Positions 60,001-64,000 of a stretch of DNA of 64,000 bases are shown piece by piece. Source of the stretch: Enterobacterales bacterium CwR94 (GTDB lineage: Bacteria > Pseudomonadota > Gammaproteobacteria > Enterobacterales > Enterobacteriaceae). The notes under the pieces were generated by a model, which worked only from the letters and a program-made list of their open reading frames with translations, did not search any database and was not told where the DNA came from. A program made the translations under genes and the position numbers. The stretch covers positions 186,001 through 250,000 of the forward strand of contig KZ478059.1 of assembly GCA_002837195.1 (NCBI GenBank), written 5' to 3'. The first letter of the stretch is position 1. Each line of letters opens with the position of its first letter.

Positions 60001-61009
60001 GCGCGCGACTGTAGCGCGGGTGCAGCGCCGAGAGTTTGATGGAAATCCCCGGCCCTTCATAAATGCCACGTCCGTTAGAGGCTTTGCCAATTGCGTGAAT
60101 CGCTTGCTGATAGGAGAGCAGATAGGCTTTGGCGTCCTGCGCGGTCAATGCCGCTTCGCCCAGCATGTCATAGGAGTAGCGGAAGCCTTTGCTTTCCATT
60201 TTGCGCGCATTGGCCAGCGCTTCCGCAATGGTTTCACCGGTAACAAACTGCTCACCCATCAAACGCATCGCCATATCGACGCCTTTACGGATCAGCGGTT
60301 CACCGCTTTTACCGATAATACGGTTCAGCGAGTGCGACAGGCTGGCTTCGTTATGCGTCGACACCAGTTTGCCCGTAAACAGCAAACCCCAGGTGGCGGC
60401 ATTCACAAACACCGAGGCGCTGCGCCCAAGATGCGATTGCCAATTTCCATTGCTTATTTTGTCGCGAATTAACGCATCGCGCGTGGATTTGTCGGGAATA
60501 CGTAACAGCGCCTCGGCCAGGCACATCAGCGCCACACCTTCTTGCGAAGAGAGCGAGAACTCTTGCAGCAGACTTTGCACCATACCGGCGCGGCCGCCTG
60601 CACTTTTCTGGTGCCTGAGCTTCTCGGCAAGCTGGGTGGCAAGTTGATGCGTTTTGTCAGCCAGAGGCGCAGGTAAGCGCGCTTGCTCCAGCAGCATGGG
60701 CACCGCATCGGTCTCGGGACGGCGCCAGGCGGCAGTAATGGTCGCGCGCGTCACCGATTGCGGCAGGATCTGTTCAGCAAACTCCAAAAAAGGCTGGTCG
60801 GTGTCTTCCACCTGGCCTTCTTCGCTGTCCTGGGCGGCGAGGGCGTTAACGCTCTCCGGCAAGCCCGTACCGGATTCCAGTTGCGACAGGTAATTGAAAA
60901 TCGCCTGTTTGATGAGCCAGTGCGGTGTGCGGTCAATCTGTTGTGCGGCGTTTTTAATGCGCTCACGCGTGGCTTCATCCAGTTTTACACCCATTGTGGT
61001 GGTGCCCAT
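57059..61009 (-). CDS. putA: trifunctional PutA: proline dehydrogenase, P5C dehydrogenase, repressor
   Basis: PutA oxidises proline to glutamate at the membrane and represses put genes when proline is absent. The 1316 residues (E. coli 1320) contain an N-terminal ribbon-helix-helix DNA-binding domain (1-47: TTMGVKLDEATRERIKNAAQ). The FAD-dependent proline dehydrogenase barrel (about 85-575, RLVKGAYWDSEIKRAQ) comes next. The P5C dehydrogenase domain (about 650-1120) has catalytic Cys913 in DSAGQRCSALR, followed by a vestigial C-terminal ALDH domain. The start MGTTTMGVKLD is as in E. coli. It diverges from putP across about 427 bp with several PutA-type half-sites. Confidence 0.97.
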   Translation of the reverse strand: MGTTTMGVKLDEATRERIKNAAQQIDRTPHWLIKQAIFNYLSQLESGTGLPESVNALAAQDSEEGQVEDTDQPFLEFAEQILPQSVTRATITAAWRRPETDAVPMLLEQARLPAPLADKTHQLATQLAEKLRHQKSAGGRAGMVQSLLQEFSLSSQEGVALMCLAEALLRIPDKSTRDALIRDKISNGNWQSHLGRSASVFVNAATWGLLFTGKLVSTHNEASLSHSLNRIIGKSGEPLIRKGVDMAMRLMGEQFVTGETIAEALANARKMESKGFRYSYDMLGEAALTAQDAKAYLLSYQQAIHAIGKASNGRGIYEGPGISIKLSALHPRYSRAQYDRVMEELYPILKSLTLLARSYDIGINIDAEEADRLEISLDLLEKLCFEPELEGWNGIGFVIQAYMKRCPFVIDELIELAQRSRRRLMIRLVKGAYWDSEIKRAQVEGLEGYPVYTRKVYTDISYLACARKLLAVPNLIYPQFATHNAHTLAAIYQLAGNNYYPGQYEFQCLHGMGEPLYEQVVGKIADGKLNRPCRIYAPVGTHETLLAYLVRRLLENGANTSFVNRIADATLPIDDLVADPVSAVEKLGMQEGVVGLPHPKIPLPRDLYGSKRANSTGLDMANEHRLASLSSALLNSVTQDWRAGPMIEGDLAEGAWLPVINPADASDIVGQVREASEQEVSQALDAAVTSGAIWFATPAAERAAILERAAQMMDAQLQQLIGLLVREAGKTFNNAIAEVREAVDFLYYYAGQVRDDFDNDTHRPLGPVVCISPWNFPLAIFSGQVAAALAAGNSVLAKPAEQTPLIAAQAIQILLDAGVPPGVVQLLPGRGETVGAQLTGDERVRGVMFTGSTEVARLLQRNVATRLDPQGRPTPLVAETGGLNAMIVDSSALTEQVVMDIVASAYDSAGQRCSALRLLCIQEDVAEHTLKMLRGAMAEYRMGNPGRLATDIGPVIDAEAKQNIERHIQGLRNKGLSVFQAVRETAQDRQEWQNGTYIPPTLIELNSVDELQKEVFGPVLHVVRFSRAQLPELVKQINASGYGLTMGVHTRIDETIAQVTASAQVGNLYVNRNMVGAVVGVQPFGGEGLSGTGPKAGGPLYLYRLLASRPDDALNVTFARQDADYAVDATLRPALQAPHQSLLEWAKEKPELLAVCQRFGELAQSGTLRTLPGPTGERNTFALLPRERVLCLADNDTDALTQLAAVTSVGSRVLWPKEARYTALYAQLPEAVQARIDIAANAVQGDTHYNAVIYHGNADQLRDLCEQVAARDGEIVSVQGFAHGETNLLLERLLIERSLSVNTAAAGGNASLMTIG

Positions 61010-61436
61010 CTGTTACAACTCCTTAATACGCTGTTAACGACTAATCTGCCCGCACTATCACTGATGTTGCAACTTAGTGCAACCCGATAAATGTGACGTG
61101 AATAGCATTCTTTTAAGCAGGCCTGATCCGCTGTTTCGCACAGCGGCATGGTTCTTGCTGCAACAACTGCGCCACCTGTGAACGCGACAGCGTGCGGTGG
61201 TTAGGCAGAAGGTGTTACAGGTGCAACTCAAACTGTGAGCCAGTGCAACCTTTAGTGATTCAACTAACAACCTGAGTGAACTTAAGGTGACAGATGTGTT
61301 AAATCGTTTGTGCGCCGAGTGGGTTTTACGGCAGGATACCGCGCCTTGGGAAATCAGGATAAGCCACCACCGCCACGTTCCAGCGGGGTTTAACACTATT
61401 TTCCGGTGTAAATGACAACAATAATGGAGAAACGGG
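61010..61436. promoter_or_regulatory. putA / putP divergent control region with PutA half-sites
   Basis: This 427-bp region has no gene. The PutA-binding hexamer GTTGCA (or TGCAAC) occurs at 61066-61071, 61078-61083, 61159-61164, 61222-61227 and 61244-61249, grouped near putA and in mid-region. In E. coli PutA binds similar repeats between these genes. Operator function here is inferred from number and position. Confidence 0.72.
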
Positions 61437-62918
61437 ATGACAGTAAGCACCCCTATGCTGGTCACCTTTCTGGTGTATATCTTTGGGATGATCTTGATCG
61501 GTTTCATCGCCTGGCGATCAACGAAAAACTTTGATGATTATATTTTGGGCGGCCGCAGCCTGGGCAGTGTGGTAACCGCATTGTCCGCCGGGGCTTCAGA
61601 CATGAGCGGCTGGTTATTAATGGGCTTACCCGGCGCGATTTTCATCGCCGGTATCTCCGAGAGTTGGATTGCCATCGGCCTGACCATTGGTGCCTACCTG
61701 AACTGGAAGCTGGTGGCCGGGCGTTTGCGTGTTCAAACCGAGCACAACAATAACGCGCTAACGCTGCCAGACTATTTCACCAGCCGTTTTGAAGATAACA
61801 GCAAAATCTTGCGCGTGATTTCAGCGGTAGTGATTCTGGTGTTCTTCACCATCTACTGTGCATCTGGCGTGGTAGCAGGTGCGCGTTTGTTTGAAAGCAC
61901 CTTTGGTATGAGCTACGAAACCGCGCTGTGGGCCGGTGCGGCGGCGACCATCATCTACACCTTTGTCGGCGGATTCCTGGCGGTGAGCTGGACGGATACC
62001 GTGCAGGCCAGCCTGATGATTTTTGCGCTGATCCTGACGCCGGTGTTTGTGATTTTGGCGGTCGGCGGTTGGGAGGAGTCTGTTCAGGTGATCAGCGCCA
62101 AAAGCGCCGAAAATCTGGATATGCTGAAAGGCTTAAACTTTGTTGCCGTGGTATCGCTGCTGGGCTGGGGTCTGGGCTATTTTGGTCAGCCGCACATTCT
62201 GGCGCGTTTTATGGCTGCCGATTCCCATCGCACCATCCGCGCTGCGCGTCGCATCAGTATGATCTGGATGATTCTCTGTCTGGGCGGCGCTGTTGCCGTT
62301 GGTTTCTTTGGGATTGCCTATTTCCAAAACAACCCATTGCAAGCCGGTAGCGTGACGGAAAACGGCGAGCGCGTCTTTATCGAGCTGGCGCGTATTCTGT
62401 TTAACCCGTGGATTGCAGGCGTGCTGCTGTCAGCGATTCTGGCTGCCGTGATGTCGACGTTGAGCTGCCAGTTGCTGGTGTGTTCCAGCGCGCTGACGGA
62501 GGACTTGTATAAGGCGTTTCTGCGCAAAAAAGCCAGCCAACGTGAGTTGGTCTGGGTAGGGCGCTTGATGGTACTGGTGGTCGCTGCGGTGGCGATTGCC
62601 CTGGCTGCTAACCCGGAGAACCGGGTGTTAGGTCTGGTGAGCTACGCCTGGGCTGGCTTTGGTGCCGCCTTTGGCCCGGTGGTATTACTGTCCGTAGTCT
62701 GGTCGAAGATGACCCGCAATGGCGCGCTGGCGGGCATGATTGTGGGTGCAGCAACCGTGCTGATTTGGAAACAATATGGCTGGTTGGGTCTGTACGAAAT
62801 CATTCCAGGTTTCCTGTTTGCTACCCTTGCTATCGTGGTGTTTAGTCTGACAGGCAGCAAGCCTTCGGCCTCGCAGCACGCGCGATTCCAACGTGCGGAA
62901 GAAGAGTACAACAGTTAA
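61437..62918 (+). CDS. putP: sodium/proline symporter PutP
   Basis: This high-affinity proline importer of the solute:sodium symporter family has 493 residues and about 13 TM segments. Typical segments include DDYILGGRSLGSVVTALSAG, ASDMSGWLLMGLPGAIF (sodium/proline site), VGGFLAVSWTDTVQA and ILAAVMSTLSCQLLVCSSAL. The start is ATG 61437, after a GGAG site. It supplies proline to PutA and is probably repressed by it. Confidence 0.96.
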   Translation: MTVSTPMLVTFLVYIFGMILIGFIAWRSTKNFDDYILGGRSLGSVVTALSAGASDMSGWLLMGLPGAIFIAGISESWIAIGLTIGAYLNWKLVAGRLRVQTEHNNNALTLPDYFTSRFEDNSKILRVISAVVILVFFTIYCASGVVAGARLFESTFGMSYETALWAGAAATIIYTFVGGFLAVSWTDTVQASLMIFALILTPVFVILAVGGWEESVQVISAKSAENLDMLKGLNFVAVVSLLGWGLGYFGQPHILARFMAADSHRTIRAARRISMIWMILCLGGAVAVGFFGIAYFQNNPLQAGSVTENGERVFIELARILFNPWIAGVLLSAILAAVMSTLSCQLLVCSSALTEDLYKAFLRKKASQRELVWVGRLMVLVVAAVAIALAANPENRVLGLVSYAWAGFGAAFGPVVLLSVVWSKMTRNGALAGMIVGAATVLIWKQYGWLGLYEIIPGFLFATLAIVVFSLTGSKPSASQHARFQRAEEEYNS

Positions 62919-62939
62919 TTTTTGCTCGACGCGACACTC

Positions 62940-62964
62940 AGCCCGCCACTGCGCGGGCTTTTTT
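62940..62964 (+). terminator. putP terminator
   Basis: The stem AGCCCGC (62940-62946) / GCGGGCT (62953-62959) has a six-base loop and is followed by TTTTTT. Confidence 0.88.
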
Positions 62965-63022
62965 ACGCCCGATCACATCGTTACAAAAAATACCCGCTTT
63001 CCCATCTTGCTATTTTCGACGC

Positions 63023-63041
63023 GATAATGATAATCGCTATC
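63023..63041 (+). promoter_or_regulatory. Fur box upstream of efeU
   Basis: GATAATGATAATCGCTATC matches the 19-bp Fur consensus (GATAATGATAATCATTATC) at 17 positions. It ends 61 bp before the efeU ATG. Iron repression of efeUOB is expected. Confidence 0.88.
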
Positions 63042-63102
63042 GTTTGTATTTTACTTTTCTTTACGCGTTACTGACCCATCTTTCCGCTTGAGGTGTTCCA
63101 CG

Positions 63103-63930
63103 ATGTTTGTTCCCTTTCTGATTATGCTCCGTGAAGGGTTGGAAGCTGCACTGATCGTCAGCTTGATTGCCAGCTATCTCAAACGCACCGGGCGCGAGCA
63201 ATGGTTTATGGCGATGTGGGCGGGTGTGGTCATTGCCGCTGGCCTGTGTCTCGGGTTGGGGCTGTTTATCAATGTCACTACCGGTGAATTTCCGCAAAAA
63301 CAGCAAGAGTTGTTTGAGGGGATTGTGGCGGTGATCGCGGTGTTCATTCTGACCTGGATGGTGTTCTGGATGCGCAAGGTGTCACGCAACGTGAAAGCGC
63401 AACTTGAGGGCGCCGTCGATGCGGCACTGGCGCGTGGCAACAATAGCGGTCTGGCGTTAGTGATGATGGTCTTCCTGGCCGTTGCGCGCGAGGGATTGGA
63501 ATCCGTGTTCTTCCTACTGGCGGCTTTTCAGCAAGACGTCGGAATGGCACCGCCGATTGGCGCGCTGTTGGGACTGGCGACGGCGGTTGCACTGGGGATG
63601 CTGATTTATTGGGGCGGCGTGCGCTTAAATCTGGCGTCGTTCTTTCGCTGGACGAGCCTGTTTATCATTTTTGTGGCCGCGGGCCTTGCCGCAGGCGCCA
63701 TCCGCGCATTTCACGAAGCCGGACTGTGGAATCATCTGCAGGAGGTGGCTTTTGATCTCAGCAATACACTCTCTACGCACACACTGTTTGGCACATTGCT
63801 GGAAGGCATTCTTGGCTACCAGGAATCACCGAGCATTTCCGAGGTGGCCGTTTGGCTGCTGTATCTGATCCCGGCATTGCTGCTGTATCTGATGCCACCG
63901 CGTTCGTCTGCGCCTGCAGCGGCACGCTAA
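63103..63930 (+). CDS. efeU: ferrous iron permease EfeU (FTR1 family)
   Basis: This 275-residue inner-membrane permease for oxidised ferrous iron works with EfeO and EfeB. The two REGLE iron-binding motifs are both present (MLREGLEAALIVSL near residue 9 and VAREGLESVFFLL near 130), with seven TM segments. The ATG at 63103 is preferred over an in-frame TTG at 63088 because GAGG lies 9 nt upstream. It follows the Fur box and lies 48 bp before the next gene. Confidence 0.94.
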   Translation: MFVPFLIMLREGLEAALIVSLIASYLKRTGREQWFMAMWAGVVIAAGLCLGLGLFINVTTGEFPQKQQELFEGIVAVIAVFILTWMVFWMRKVSRNVKAQLEGAVDAALARGNNSGLALVMMVFLAVAREGLESVFFLLAAFQQDVGMAPPIGALLGLATAVALGMLIYWGGVRLNLASFFRWTSLFIIFVAAGLAAGAIRAFHEAGLWNHLQEVAFDLSNTLSTHTLFGTLLEGILGYQESPSISEVAVWLLYLIPALLLYLMPPRSSAPAAAR

Positions 63931-63978
63931 TTTGGCCCGCGCGGTGCGCGAGCAACGACCTTTTGACAGGGAATTATC

Positions 63979-64000
63979 ATGAAGAAAACCTTGCAACGTC
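63979..64000 (+). CDS. efeO: probable efeO start (cut by window edge)
   Basis: Only seven codons (MKKTLQR) are visible after AGGGA. The start is compatible with a signal peptide. The assignment rests on the conserved efeU-efeO-efeB order alone. Confidence 0.5.

Noticed and set aside
63088-63102. Upstream TTG start for efeU
   Set aside because: The extra five codons overlap the GAGG ribosome site serving the ATG at 63103.

Overview
The window is a chromosomal segment of an enterobacterium. The conserved blocks ychF / pth-ychH / prs-ispE-lolB / hemA-prfA-prmC-sirB2-sirB1-kdsA, putA-putP-efeUO and hslJ / zntB have the gene order and protein sequences of Enterobacterales. A PPK2-type polyphosphate kinase, a SulP carrier beside pth and a plant/gut-associated sugar-acid and polyol repertoire suggest an Erwiniaceae-like host (Pantoea, Erwinia or Mixta type). 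That genus-level placement is inference. No rRNA, tRNA, CRISPR array or intact mobile element was seen.

Region 1 (1-8961) is a hexuronate locus. uxuA-uxuB-uxaC, followed by uxuR (cut by the window edge), runs on the minus strand. It diverges from an ExuT-type transporter and a family-31 glycosidase on the plus strand, and the shared 390-bp control region holds several UxuR/ExuR-like dyads. Glucuronate would be isomerised (UxaC), reduced (UxuB) and dehydrated (UxuA) to KDG. Region 2 (9000-12560) holds an exported nucleosidase-like protein, a DUF817 membrane protein and two unknowns. Region 3 (12715-19218) is a complete galactitol system: gatR diverges from gatZ-A-B-C-D-Y, with gatY at the distal end rather than first as in E. 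coli. Region 4 (19300-21520) has ymjA with a cold-shock-domain protein, an RluA-type pseudouridine synthase and yaiL.

Region 5 (21660-38282) is the accessory part and the most interesting. It carries a two-TM membrane protein, a lipoprotein and a DUF4087 remnant. Next comes a 2357-residue autotransporter with an extended signal peptide, then decayed IS256, IS66 and YciI remnants. It ends with an atypical LuxR regulator, two divergent EvgA-like response regulators and a 1183-residue EvgS-like hybrid kinase. An 18-bp dyad (17/18 identical) occurs both upstream of the autotransporter and between the two EvgA-like genes, which suggests that these regulators control the autotransporter as well as themselves.

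Region 6 (38400-57030) is mostly housekeeping: ychF, a SulP carrier, pth, ychH, a diguanylate cyclase, a DHA2 efflux pump with a divergent LysR gene, prs, ispE, lolB, hemA-prfA-prmC-sirB2-sirB1-kdsA, hslJ, ppk2 and zntB. Region 7 (57059-64000) has putA and putP diverging from a control region with five PutA-type half-sites, then a Fur-box-preceded efeU and the first codons of efeO.
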